Positions 43,241 through 54,247 of a DNA stretch of 64,000 nt are shown here, one piece after another. Position 1 is the first letter of the stretch. Each line of letters starts with the position of its first letter. The stretch is from assembly GCF_018991925.1 (NCBI RefSeq), contig NW_024724368.1:1747159-1811158 (forward strand), in the 5' to 3' direction. The notes under the pieces were generated by a model that saw nothing but the letters and a program-made list of their open reading frames with translations, made no database searches and was not told where the DNA came from. Source of the DNA: Homarus americanus (lineage: Eukaryota > Arthropoda > Malacostraca > Decapoda > Nephropidae). The translations under genes were made by a program, and so were the position numbers.

Positions 43241-44065
43241 CAGACATTGCCTGTATCTTACGAGTGCAAGTTTAAATCACATCACAGTAGTCGCACCAAC
43301 AAAGTTACCACCAGCTAACTTCAACAGTAAGCGGTGCGACTCGTATTGGCAATGGTACCCTGTGTTAGAGAAGGCTGGCAGGCGAGAGTTTGTGGAGGTG
43401 GGGGGGGGGGTGGGGGGTTGTTTCCTTTCTCCAGGGCCAAAGTGAGAGCAAATAACACCCTTGTTGGTTAGTATACTTGAGAGGATCTGGTACTGTTGGG
43501 ATGGTATTAGGTCGTGTGTTGTAGAATGGGATACTGTTTGGTATATACTGAACTGTATGTGTGGTAGTACCTGGTAAGTTATACATTGTTACAGTATTTC
43601 AAAGCCTATAATTCATAGTTCTTGGAAATATTTCGTTTGTACGTGATAGTAATTCTCATGTACTTGATAGTCTGTAAAAAAATATAAATTCCTCTGTACC
43701 CTTGACCATCTGTACGTCTCCACATGATAATTTATTAAAAAAAAATAGCCTCTTGTCTTTGGTCTGCTGCTGTCCACTTCTCATGACAACAAACACCAAA
43801 CTAACCTTTTTCTGGCGCCTCGTGTTACAACCGACCATTCTCTCACATCATCATCCATATCTCCATTATATTCTTCACTTTCTCCTGGCGGTGTCAAGCT
43901 TCGTGAGAGGTTTTGATGAGTGTCTTGAGACCTCCTTCACGGCGTCACCCCCAGGAGTGCCTCGCCCTGACGTGTGTTTCTCTTAGCCACTCACCCAGGC
44001 GGCCCTCTCTCATCACCCGCGCTTTTGTTGATGTTCATTTGTGTACAGTATTTCCTCCCCCCCCC
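43241..44065. other. Unique stretch, no gene recognised
   Basis: Frames of 60-94 codons on both strands (43656-43838 minus, 43702-43986 plus) overlap each other and show no motif. A G run of ten lies at 43401-43410. Confidence 0.45.
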
Positions 44066-44069
44066 CGTG

Positions 44070-44105
<36 letters not shown>
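44066..44105. repeat. (CTGT)n microsatellite
   Basis: About nine CTGT units. Confidence 0.95.
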
Positions 44106-44276
44106 CCTGTGTGTTTGTGTGAGTGAAACATAACAGTTTACTATTATAGTTTGCCTGAAAAATAATAAACATAACATTTGCATATTGCCGTAAAGAATGT
44201 TTTAACCGTGAATAAACAGTAGCGTTCAGACCTGTCCATTGAAATGTTTGTTAAGTGTTAGGTGCAGCGTTACCTC

Positions 44277-44309
44277 GTGTGTGTGTGTGTGTGTGTGACA
44301 GTAATCTGT

Positions 44310-44354
<45 letters not shown>
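44277..44354. repeat. (GT)n, two tracts
   Basis: GT at 44277-44298 and 44308-44354. Confidence 0.95.
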
Positions 44355-44356
<2 letters not shown>

Positions 44357-44440
44357 CTGCTTAACTGTGTGTATGCAGCCAAAGTAATCATGCGTATGTA
44401 TCGCGCTGGAGTGCCAATGTTATTGCCAATGAGATAACAT

Positions 44441-44640
44441 TCTCGCCTCCATCACCATCACCAACACGTCAACCGCCACCACCATCACCACCACCAACAC
44501 TTCCTTCTCCACCACCACCACCACCAATACATCCTCCACCACCATCACCACCACGTCATTCACCACCACCACCATCACGTCCTCCACGACCATCACCCCC
44601 ACCACACCCCTCCCCCTCACCACACCTCCCACCACACCCC
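44441..44640. repeat. (CCA)n-like region
   Basis: ACCACCATCACCACC and TCCTCCACCACC triplets. Val-rich minus frame is an artefact. Confidence 0.9.
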
Positions 44641-44749
44641 TACCACTTCTGTCCTCAACAATTCTAACATCAATTTATTTCTCCCGTTTAATTCACATCA
44701 ATTGAAGTGCCAGTCGTTGTGCCGCTCTGTATGTGTCCCCGTTTGTCAG

Positions 44750-45150
44750 GCTTTGTTTCCGGCTCTATAATTATGTCTGGTTGTAGAAGTTTATCTGACT
44801 CTATAACTCTGTATCTGGCTTCCTAACGCTTAGTCTGGCTCTGTAGCTCTACCTGCCTCTTTAACTCTGTGGCTGGCTGCTTAACTCCATTTCAGGTTTT
44901 ATAACTTTGTCTGGCTCTTTAACCCTACCTGGTTCTATTACTCTACCTGGCTCTATAACTATACCTGACTCTATTACTCTACCTGGCTCTATAACTCTAC
45001 CTGGCTCTATAACTATACCTGACTCTATTACACTACCTGGCTCTATAACTCTACCTGGCTCCTTTATTACTCTACCTGGGTCTAATTCTTTTTTTTTCTG
45101 GCTGTGTCTGACTATAACTCTATAGTCTATAATTCCGTCTGGCTCTATAA
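44750..45150. repeat. 18-bp minisatellite CTCTATAACTCTACCTGG
   Basis: About ten clean units at 44910-45080, with diverged TCTGGCTCTATAACT phrases on both sides. Confidence 0.85.
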
Positions 45151-45759
45151 CTATAACTGCAGCTTCCTCTATAAACTCACCGACTCTTATCAAATTCCAT
45201 GCTAGAATTTTCACTCCTCATTTCGGTCTCTTTAAACCTAGAATAAAAATTATCTCTCAAAAAAACCTAAATTCCGTTCCATTACTTTTTTTTTCTTTAA
45301 TTAGCTTTCCTCATCTGCATGCTGAGGCTGTAATGAGGGAAAAAATTAGCTTTTAGCTGTTATAATTTTTGGAGACTGACGAGTAGCTGATTTTGAATGT
45401 AAATTTATTCATAAAATTAAAATTACCCTTAAAATTCCACACCTTTAATATCACGGCTCTGGTAGGTGTAATAACAAGGCTCTGGTAGGTACAACCATCT
45501 TAGTCTTACCTCACCAGCATAGCCACACCTGCCAGCCTACCTGTATCAAGGAGTAGAGGACATCATCAACTGACGTCAGGTACACACACTTACCTGAGGA
45601 GATAAAGAAATGGTGATTAATCAATGAGGCTATTGTTTGGTTTGGTTATTTTGTTTTTTCGTCTATTTAAATTCTTATGTTTCTTATTATTTATATTTTG
45701 TTTTGTTGTTTTTTTTACGTTATTTACATTTTATTTTGAGTTTTGTTTCAAAGAATGTG

Positions 45760-45764
<5 letters not shown>
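45151..45764. other. Unique stretch, no gene seen
   Basis: T-rich at 45630-45750. TGACGTCA at about 45571. A short duplication AAGGCTCTGGTAGGT at about 45458-45490. Confidence 0.5.

Positions 45765-45833
<69 letters not shown>
45765..45833. repeat. (CT)n microsatellite
   Basis: About 34 CT units. Confidence 0.95.
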
Positions 45834-45835
<2 letters not shown>

Positions 45836-46430
45836 GTCACATATGTTAACAGAATATGTTTTATCCCAGCCATATTTAAATGCACCATTAAATTCCTATC
45901 GTTACTAAGGCAGATATCTATATACACACACCAACTCCTCCCTCTCCTACACACCTGTCCATAAATATGATCAGGTAATTCCCCTCTCTCCTACACGCTT
46001 CCTCCATGTTAATTGGATAGCTACCTGCAGATCCCTTATACCCCTCTACACCCATTAAGAGTTCTACCCTCCCCTGCCATACACGTGTCTTCCTAAACTA
46101 ATAAAGAACACCCTAGCACACGTGTCTTAATGATCCAATAGGTTTAATATCATTTGTCCCTTTTACACGTGTCTAAACAGGTCACTGGACATCACTCCAA
46201 CACTCCTCACGTGCTATAAGAGGTTAAAGAATATTATGGTCTTATCTTCACCCCCAAAATGACGTGTCTTTTCCTAGATTAATTAACATTATTTTTGTCC
46301 ACGGTCCCTTGTTACAGGTGTCCTCAACTCTCTCTCTCCTCTGTTAGGTAATGAAAGCACATATTGACGATCACATACAGAATAAATATTTTGGTTCTAT
46401 TATTTCCGTCGAAGTTACTGTTTATGAGGG
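45834..46430. other. Unique stretch, no gene seen
   Basis: ACACGTGTCTTAATG-like phrases occur three or four times between 46080 and 46180. Confidence 0.5.
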
Positions 46431-46433
46431 TGA

Positions 46434-46965
46434 TCCAGGAGGGAGGGTTGGGAGAAGGGGGGGGGAGTAAGGGTTTGGGTGAGGGAGGGAGAAGGAGTGA
46501 GGAGGGAGGGAAAAGCACCTGGAGGTATGAGGTGGAGAGGGCGTTGGTGGTGAAGGGAGGGTGTAGAAGACGAAGACTACGAAAGAGAGACAGGGAGACT
46601 GAGAATAAAGAAAGATAGAGCAATTGTGAGGGAAGAGACAAAGGGAGATTGTGTGCGTGTGTGAGATAGATAGGGAGACTCTCAGGGAAAAAGACGGGGA
46701 GATTATGTGAGAAAGAAAGAGACAGGGAGATTGAGAGAAGAGATAGAGACGCTGAGGGGGAGAGACAACGAGACTGTAAGAGAAAGGACACAGGAAGACT
46801 GAGAGGAAGAGACAGAGCAATTGTATGGGAGAGAGATAGGGAAATTGAGAGAGAGAAACTGAGATTGTGAGGAAGAGAGAGATAGTGAAAGAGAGACCAA
46901 TGAGAAAGAGAAAGGGCGATTTTGTGAGAGAGAGAGAGAGGCAGGAGATAGAGGAGGAAAGAGAT
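46434..46965. repeat. G/A-rich region with GAGAGACAGGGAGATTG units
   Basis: GGAGGGAGG to 46560, then about 12 degenerate units of GAGACAGGGAGATTGTGAGA. Serine/leucine-rich minus-strand frames are compositional. Confidence 0.8.
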
Positions 46966-47003
46966 ATCATCAATAGCGAGACAGGAACAACATTATATAT
47001 GAA

Positions 47004-47395
47004 AGGAAGAAACATTACTCAGTGCCGTGTAAAACTCTACGGATACATCTTGCCAGGTTTCACTTACTCTGACACCTTGAAAGGAAGAAACATTACTCAG
47101 TGTCGTGTTAAACTCTACGGATACATCTTGCCATGTTTCACTTACTATGGTCCCTTGAAAGGAAGAAACATTACTCAGTGTCGTGTTAAACTCTACGGAT
47201 ACATCTTGCCATGTTTCACTTACTATGGCCCCTTGAAAGGAAGAAACATTACTCAGTGTCGTGTTAAACTCTACGGATACATCTTGCCAGGTTTCACTTA
47301 CTCTGACACCTTGAAAGGAAGAAACATTACTCAGTGTCGTGTTAAACTCTACGGATACATCTTGCCATGTTTCACTTACTCTGGCCTCGATTCTT
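47004..47395 (+). repeat. 78-bp tandem repeat, five units, open in frame
   Basis: Units start at about 47004, 47082, 47160, 47238 and 47316. Each encodes 26 residues beginning GRNITQCRVKLYGYILP. Units 1 and 4 end GFTYSDTLK and units 2 and 3 end CFTYYGPLK. Some changes are silent (TGC/TGT, GTA/GTT, GGT/GGC before P). The frame is open from 46867 to 47430, but its N-terminal part is translated GA repeat. There is no signal peptide or known domain. Confidence 0.85.
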
Positions 47396-47794
47396 ACATT
47401 TCAATTACTGAGCTTTATGATGGTAAATAATAATGATAAAATATAATAAAAACGCCATAACGACCACCAAACACAGCACTAATGATAATACTAATAATTA
47501 CAATAATAGTAATAATGATGATAATAATAAGGGATATTGTTTTCGTGAATTATATACAAACAGTAGATCATTATATATTACGTTCTAATAAAATTATTAT
47601 TATGATTAAGGTACTGTATTATTAATATAGTACCGATAATTTACCAACTATATATTATATTATGCAAAGGGTTCACTTCAAGGTTTCAAAGGGTTCACAT
47701 AAATGATTAAAATGGATCATTTCAAGGGTTCGAATGTGGCAATGATTCTATTATTGACTTGTGTATGTATAGGAGAGAGAATTAGTATACAGGA

Positions 47795-47796
<2 letters not shown>
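47396..47796. other. AT-rich unique stretch, no gene seen
   Basis: AATAATGATAATAAT-like sequence at 47425-47530. Confidence 0.5.
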
Positions 47797-47853
<57 letters not shown>

Positions 47854-47865
47854 GTGTTAGTATTA

Positions 47866-47924
<59 letters not shown>

Positions 47925-47925
47925 G
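47797..47925. repeat. (ATT)n, two tracts
   Basis: ATT at 47797-47853 and 47864-47924, with AGTGTTAGTAT between. Confidence 0.95.
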
Positions 47926-48037
47926 TGTACCCAGAGAACCTATGTACACTTTTAAGGTGAATCCCTAAATATTGTACAAAAATTTAATTTGTTGGGTAGA
48001 TGTTATGAAGGTGACTTGACATTACAGTGACTTCTGA

Positions 48038-48040
<3 letters not shown>

Positions 48041-48075
<35 letters not shown>

Positions 48076-48083
48076 ACACACAC
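48041..48083. repeat. (CA)n microsatellite
   Basis: About 20 CA units with one TA interruption. Confidence 0.95.
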
Positions 48084-48278
48084 GTCAAACCCAGCATCAC
48101 CTTTGAACCCCTGAAGGGTCCTCTTAAACGAGATGAATTTTCTTTAAATCATGTCTTTCTCACTTCAGTTTGAGGATAAAAATACATGTTTATTTAAATC
48201 ACTGTCATGGATACGTTTATGAAGCCAACATGTGGAAAATAAAGGAGGTAATTGGAGTCTGACGTTACACACGGCTGA
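48084..48278. other. Unique stretch, no gene seen
   Basis: No feature seen. Confidence 0.5.
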
Positions 48279-48530
48279 TCACCTGAAGTTTAGACATCGC
48301 TAGTTTATTTGACCGGAAGATTAACCACCCTAACATAACCTGACTTAACCTAACCTAACATAACCTGACTTAACCTAACCTAACATAACCTGACTTAACC
48401 TAACCTAACATAACCTGACTTAACCTAACCTAACATAACCTGACTTAACCTAACCTGACCTAACCTAACCACTTGGAAGCTTTAAGGTAGTTAATCTTCA
48501 GGTAATATAGGGTGTCTAATCTTCAGGTGA
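48279..48530. mobile_element. Foldback/MITE-like element enclosing telomere-like repeats, copy 2
   Basis: The left end reads TCACCTGAAGTTTAGACATC, continuing CTAGTTTATTT and GGAAGATTAACCACC. The right end on the minus strand starts TCACCTGAAGATTAGACACC, continuing ACCTGAAGATTAACTACC. The ends align over about 50 bp and both carry the doubled GAAGATTA motif. The centre (48328-48470) is a 24-bp higher-order repeat of CTAACATAACCTGACTTAAC. No coding capacity. Confidence 0.65.
48328..48470 (+). repeat. Telomere-like array with 24-25 bp higher-order unit
   Basis: CCTAACATAACCTGACTTAA plus CCTAA repeats about five times almost exactly. Confidence 0.85.
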
Positions 48531-48890
48531 GAGAAGGGAAAGGGAGAAGGAGGAAAGGGGGAGAAGAAGATGAGGGGGTGAGGAGGAGAAAGGACAGGGG
48601 GGGGGGGGTTGGATAAAATAAACTAATCATATTTGGGTAAAGATTCGTATTACACGCTCCAATCACCTCATTGACGACAGACTGGCTAATCACAGCTCTA
48701 GAACAACAAAGATTCGTATGGTAATTCTTCCTCGTAACTTTTAAACTAGTGAATGCCTCTGGTAAAGTCACAGTGTAATTTCGACACCATAAAGAGCACC
48801 ATCTACGTTTCACTGTTTAAACGAGTCAATTAGATAAGTTATTACCTCACGCGTTCGAATCCCCGAGGCTCTTACTCGAGGTTTCGGATT
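48531..48890. other. G/A-rich then unique stretch with dispersed repeats A and B
   Basis: G/A-rich at 48531-48610. A-like at about 48707-48745, directly followed by B at 48766-48803. Confidence 0.5.
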
Positions 48891-49060
48891 CACAGCGGTT
48901 AGAATCTTAAGTAGAGTTCACAAATGTTCGCGTCTTAAGTCGGGTTCACAAACGTTCACATCTTAAGTCGGGTTCATAAACGTTCGCATTTTAAATAGGG
49001 TTAACAAAGGTTCGAATCTTAAGTCCGGTTCACAAACGTTCGAATCTTAAGTCATGATAG
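48890..49060. repeat. 28-bp minisatellite CACAAACGTTCGAATCTTAA
   Basis: Six units of CACAAACGTTCGAATCTTAA plus GTCGGGTT with substitutions. A B-type repeat follows at 49054-49095. Confidence 0.8.
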
Positions 49061-49095
49061 AGTTTCAGGGGGTAATTTCGACGCCATTTTTTGTA

Positions 49096-49380
49096 CTATT
49101 ACTTAATTGAGTCCGTTGTTTACGTCCCCACATCATCAGTTAAGGGAAAAAAATCACAATGTACACGAATCTCATAATACAGGACCAGGGGGATTAGGGG
49201 TGGGTATTATTACTAACTGGCGATGGCAGTGTTGTTACATATGTTCTTCAGTCACGCGATTGGTGACCAGCTCGGTGAGATTAGATGGCAATATCCATAC
49301 AAATCAGTAGGTGTTCGGGCGGCGTTGATGTGGAGGATGGATGGTAAGGATAAGTTGGGATTTATGCGGATAATTTTAAG
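49096..49380. other. Unique stretch, no gene seen
   Basis: No recognised frame. Confidence 0.45.
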
Positions 49381-49412
49381 GCTGACTGACTGACTGACTG
49401 ACTGACTGACTG
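49381..49412. repeat. (CTGA)n microsatellite
   Basis: Eight CTGA units. Confidence 0.9.
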
Positions 49413-50064
49413 ATACTGTTTTTCCTCGTTGAAGTGAAGTCATGTCTCTCTTTTTCACTTCAGGAAATTGTTCTTGTTATATTTTGATTGTAAAGTTTAT
49501 TATCATTAACTTAAATATTGTCATGTTTTTCTTTGTTCGTCCAAGTTTATTCTCTGCTTATAGACATGAGAGTGAGAGATGAGTAGAAGTGCTATCATGT
49601 CTCCCTCATCACTTCAAAGGAATAAGTCTTATGAAATCTGACACGTATCGCCCCCTTCATCTTCCTCCTCACCTCAACCACTTTAGCTCTCTCACCTCCT
49701 TCACCCACCCCTTCACCACTCCACCTCACCCCCTCATCCACCCCCTCACTCACCACCTCATCTCCCCTTACCCACCTCTACCACCTCTACCACCTCACCC
49801 CAAAACAACATATAGATACATACAAACAAATACCCCCACATAATATGCTTACTGCAGTGTTGAGTACAGGATCATCCAGGCGGATATTCAGACGTCGAGG
49901 AAAGAAATTAATTGCTCTGGTTTTTACTATGCTGCCTAGAGCCTTGCCTCACCTCGCTTCGTTTTGCCTCACCAGTCAACAGCGGCTGATTAGCGTTTTG
50001 AGGTTTATTGTTTTTTGTTTTTTTTCGTTTTCTTATGGTGGATATTTTGACATTATGGTCCTTT
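49413..50064. other. Unique and CCTCACC-rich stretch, no gene seen
   Basis: C-rich CACCTCACCC phrases at 49655-49800. The rest is unique. Confidence 0.5.
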
Positions 50065-50380
50065 TGTTGTTGTTGTTGTTGTTGTACCACCAGCTGTAAG
50101 GTAGCCACCACCCGCAGCAGTAGCAGCAGAAACAGCGTTATTGATTCTTGAAGTAACAGTAACAGCCACAGTCAATACAGCAGCAATACCAGCAGTACCA
50201 TCATCAGCTGCATCACGAGTGGGGAGGACAGGAGCACACAGCTGGAAGGACACAGTAGGAGGAAGGCAACAGGAGGAAGGCAGGAGAGAGGGAGGCAGCA
50301 GTAGGGAGGAAGGCAGTAGGAAGGGAGGGGGCAGCAGGAGGGAGGCAGGAGGGAGGGAGGAGTTCATCGTGACTGTTATT
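50065..50380. repeat. (TTG)n, CAG-rich and GGAGGCAG repeats
   Basis: TTG at 50067-50084, CAGCAGTA-like triplets at 50115-50200 and GGAGGAAGGCAGGAGGGAGG at 50255-50365. Confidence 0.8.
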
Positions 50381-50449
50381 TCTCGGTGACTACCTCTGTC
50401 ATGGAGAGATGAAGCTCTGCTCTTGACCTCCTTCTTATATTTTGGCCAC

Positions 50450-50640
50450 ATCCCACCCACCCACATCATACCACACCCTCACCACATCATCCTAAACCCC
50501 CACCTTATCATACCACACCCCCATCACACCCCAACCATCACCACAACCCCGCCATACACCATCCAATCTCTCCACACTATACTGTACCTCACGACACCAC
50601 ACCATACTATACCATGCCCCGTCACACCACACACCACTAC
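50450..50640. repeat. CCACACCATACC-type C/A-rich repeats
   Basis: CATACCACACCCYCACCACA phrases in irregular order. Confidence 0.7.
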
Positions 50641-50912
50641 ACTCCGCAGGTAGCTCGTTCCTCCCACCTACTGCACCACCAGGAAACAAAGAGCAGGGTG
50701 TGGAGGGTCAGTGACTGGCAAGGATGTAACCTGAGGCTTATGAAACTAGGAACACCTCGTCCACACACACCAACCCTCAACATGCAAAATTTAAATTGGT
50801 ACACTTGGCGCCCGGCTGAAACAAGGTTCATGGCGATGAGTGTTATTACGTAAAACACCGCAGCTCAGGATTCCGTCCGTTTTTTGCTTTTAAAGACTCG
50901 GTTTTTTTTTTG
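50641..50912. other. Unique stretch, no gene recognised
   Basis: Plus- and minus-strand frames overlap here. Neither shows a motif. Confidence 0.45.
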
Positions 50913-52660
50913 CTACGTTAGTCATTGGCTGTGCTTATTGAGTAACGTTAGTCATTGGCTGTGTTTATTGAGTTACGTTAGTCATTGGCTGTGTTTTCAG
51001 TAACGTTTGTCATTGGCTGTGTTTATTGAGTAACGTTAGTCATTGGCTGCTTTATTGAGTTACGTTAGTCTTGGCTGTATGCTTTATTGAGTTACGTTAG
51101 TCATTGTTATGCTTATTGAGTAACGTTAGTCATTGGCTGTGTTTATTGAGTAACGTTAGTCATTGGTCAGATTTATTGAGTAACGTTAGTCATTATTGTG
51201 TTTATTGAGTTACGTTAGTCATTGGCTGTGTTTATTGAGTTACGTTAGTCATTACTGTGTTTATTGAGTAACGTTAGTCATTGCTGTGTTTATTGAGTTA
51301 CGTTAGTCTTTGGCTGTGTTTATTGAGTTACGTTTGTCATTGGCTGTGTTTATTGAGTTACGTTAGTCATTGGCTGTGTTTATTGAGTTACGTTAGTCAT
51401 TGGCTGTGCTTATTGAGTAACGTTAGTCATTGGTGTGCTTATTGAGTTACGTTAGTCATTGGCTGTGTTTATTGAGTAACGTTTGTCATTGGCTGTGTTT
51501 ATTGAGTTACGTTAGTCATTGACTGTGTTTATTGAGTTACGTTAGTCATTGGCTGTGCTTTATTGAGTTACGTTAGTCATTGGCTGTGTTTATTGAGTAA
51601 CGTTATCATTGGTTGCTTATTGAGTTACGTTAGTCATTGGCTGTGTTTATTGAGTAACGTTAGTCATTGGCTGTGTTTATTGAGTTACGTTAGTCATTGC
51701 TGTGTTTATTGAGTACCGTTTGTCACGAAACATTGGCTGTGTTTATTGAGTAACGCTTTGTCATCTGTGCTTTATTGAGTTATTGAGTCATTGGCTGTGT
51801 TTATTGAGTTACGTTTGTCATTGGCTGTGTTGAGTTACGTTAGCTTGGCTGTATTTATTGAGTTGTTAGTCATTGGCTGTGTTTATTGAGTTACGTTAGT
51901 CATTATTGTGTTTATTGAGTTACGTTAGTCATTGGCTGTACTTATTGAGTGTTTGTCATTGGCTGTGTTTATTGAGTTACGTTAGTCATTGGCTGTGTTT
52001 ATTGAGTTACGTTAGTCATTGGCTGTGTTTATTGAGTAACGTTAGTCATTGGCTGTGTTTATTGAGTTACGTTAGTCTTTGGCTGTGTTTATTGAGTTAC
52101 GTTTGTCATTGGCTGTGTTTATTGAGTAACGTTAGTCATTGGCTGTGTTTATTGAGTAACGTTAGTCATTGGCTGTGTTTATTGAGTAACGTTAGTCATT
52201 GGCTGTGTTTATTGAGTTACGTTAGTCATTGGCTGTGTTTATTGAGTTACGTTTGTCATTGGCTGTGTTTATTGAGTTACGTTTGTCATTGGCTGTGTTT
52301 ATTGAGTTACGTTAGTCATTGGCTGTGTTTATTGAGTTACGTTAGTCATTGGCTGTGTTTATTGAGTTACGTTTGTCATTGGCTGTGTTTATTGAGTTAC
52401 GTTAGTCATTGGCTGTGTTTATTGAGTTACGTTAGTCATTGGCTGTGTTTATTGAGTTACGTTAGTCTTTGGCTGTGTTTATTGAGTTACGTTAGTCATT
52501 GGCTGTGTTTATTGAGTTACGTTAGTCATTGGCTGTGTTTATTGAGTTACGTTAGTCATTGGCTGTGTTTATTGAGTTACGTTTGTCATTGGCTGTGTTT
52601 ATTGAGTTACGTTAGTCATTGGCTGTGTTTATTGAGTTACGTTAGTCATTGGCTGTATTT
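50913..52660 (+). repeat. 30-bp satellite-like array, ~58 units
   Basis: The unit TTATTGAGTTACGTTAGTCA plus TTGGCTGTGT. From about 51959 to 52660 there are about 23 units without a single indel (variants only A/T at ACGTTWGTCA and GAGTWAC). From 50913 to about 51955 many units carry 1-12 base deletions or insertions. The 261-codon frame (51906-52691) repeats the decapeptide LCLLSYVSHW because the period is a multiple of 3. It has no start context or other support. Confidence 0.95.
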
Positions 52661-52739
52661 TTCATTAGCTCCGTTAATAATAGAAAGATAAACAGCTCAC
52701 TTTTTGCCATTCATGACTGACAGAATTTATTATTTCCGA

Positions 52740-52770
52740 GACAGACAGACAGACAGACAGACAGAAGACA
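52740..52770. repeat. (CAGA)n microsatellite
   Basis: Six to seven CAGA units. Confidence 0.9.
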
Positions 52771-53040
52771 GACATATCAACCTATGTATATAAAGCGTCT
52801 TAATACTCAAGTAAAAGTGTCATTATCGGGAACAAAACTGACATAAGTACCTCCCACAACCTACTCACTCGGGGACTGCATCTCTCAGAATGGTCAGACA
52901 CGTGGGGTTGTATTATTTATCGTATTGAAGAAGATTCTGTGATGAAGTTCGGTCTCGGGTTTGGATCCACACTGCGGGGGAGGGGGTTAGTTGGAGGACT
53001 CCCAATGCAGTTAAGCAGCCTGACTTAATCTAAGCTCATC
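52771..53040. other. Unique stretch, no gene seen
   Basis: No feature seen. Confidence 0.5.
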
Positions 53041-53150
53041 TGATATAACCTGACCTAACCTAACCTAACCTAACCTAACCTAGCCTAGCCTAACCTAACC
53101 TAACCTAACCTAGCCTAACCTAACCTAACCTGACCTAGCCCTAAATTGAT
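53041..53150 (+). repeat. Telomere-like CCTAA array with CCTAG variants
   Basis: About 19 pentamers, mostly CCTAA with CCTAG and CCTGA variants. Confidence 0.85.
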
Positions 53151-53214
53151 TTATCCGAAATTCACCTAAGCTAACCTAAACTAATTTACCATCATCTAAC
53201 TGAACCTAGTGTAG

Positions 53215-53440
53215 TCTAGAACCTAAATGACCCTAACTTTAACCTCGCCTCCCCTAACTTCACCTCACCTCCCCTAACTTCACCTCGCCTCCCCTAACCT
53301 CACCAAACCTCACTTAACTTCACCTCACCTCCCCTAACTTCACCTCGCCTCCCCTAACTTCACCTCGCCTCCCCTAACCTCACCTCGCCTCCCCTAACCT
53401 CACCAAACCTCACTTAACTTCCCCTAATCTAACCTCGCCT
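53215..53440. repeat. 20-bp minisatellite CACCTCGCCTCCCCTAACTT
   Basis: About ten units. The CCTAA core suggests it grew from the neighbouring telomere-like array. Confidence 0.85.
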
Positions 53441-53605
53441 AAGGTAATTTAATCTGATGCAACGTAACCTCACTCCAGGTCAACCCAGCGTGAATTGGCA
53501 CCTCAGTCATGAGTGCCGCTTAGTGCCTCGGCTGGTTAGGTCGACTGCACCACTCCGGCAGACTGAAGGCCATGACCCTATTCTCTGTGTGAGGACGATT
53601 ACCTA
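53441..53605. other. Unique stretch
   Basis: No feature recognised. The long plus-strand frame starting here owes its length to the next array. Confidence 0.45.
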
Positions 53606-54247
53606 TCTGGGGACGCCTACCTATCTGGGTACGCCTACCTATCTGGGTACGCCTACCTATCTGGGGACGCCTACCTATCTGGGGACACTTACCTGTCTGG
53701 GGGACACCTGCCTGTCAGGGACGCCTGCCTGTCTGGGGACCCTTGCCTGCCTGTCTGGGGACACCCCTACCTGTCTGGGTACACCTGCCTGTCTGGGGGC
53801 ACTTGCCTGTCTGGGGACACCTGCCTGTCTGGGGACGCCTGCCCATCTGGGGACGCCTGCCCTGTCTGGGGGACACCCCCTGCCCTGTCTGGGGACGCCT
53901 GCCTGTCTGGGGACGCCTGCCCATCTGGGGGACATGCACTATCTGGGGACACCTGCCTGTCTGGGGGACACTTACCTGTCTGCAGGGGCACTTACCTGTC
54001 TGGGTACGACTGCCTATCTGGGGACGCCCCTGCCTGTCTGGGGACGCCTGCCCATCTGGGGACGCCTACCTATCTGGGGACACCTACCTATCTGGGGACG
54101 CCTACCTATCTGGGGACACCTACCTATCTGGGGACACCTACCTATCTGGGGACACCTACCTATCTGGGGACACCTACCTATCTGGGGACGCCTACCTATC
54201 TGGGGACACCTACCTATCTGGGGACACCTACCTATCTGGGGACGCCG
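53606..54247. repeat. 18-bp minisatellite CTATCTGGGGACGCCTAC, ~36 units
   Basis: Left and right blocks use CTACCTATCTGGGG. The centre (53700-54000) uses CTGCCTGTCTGGGG with indels. The right block (54060-54247) is indel-free. Frames of 175-267 codons are repeat translation. Confidence 0.9.

Noticed and set aside
43881..43985. Possible exon VSSFVRGFDECLETSFTASP
   Set aside because: Codon bias is weak, frames on the other strand overlap, and no family is recognised.
48840..48900. tRNA-like GTTCGAATCCCCG
   Set aside because: The putative T stem does not pair, and the motif belongs to the neighbouring GTTCGAATCTTAAG minisatellite.
50913..52660. CRISPR-like regular repeats (also the 22-, 30- and 31-bp arrays)
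   Set aside because: Units are directly tandem with no unique spacers, in a eukaryotic context with no cas-like genes.
51906..52691. 261-codon frame of LCLLSYVSHW repeats, superficially a membrane or Cys-rich repeat protein
   Set aside because: The 30-bp period forces a repeating decapeptide. The open frame begins exactly where the indel-free part of the array begins.
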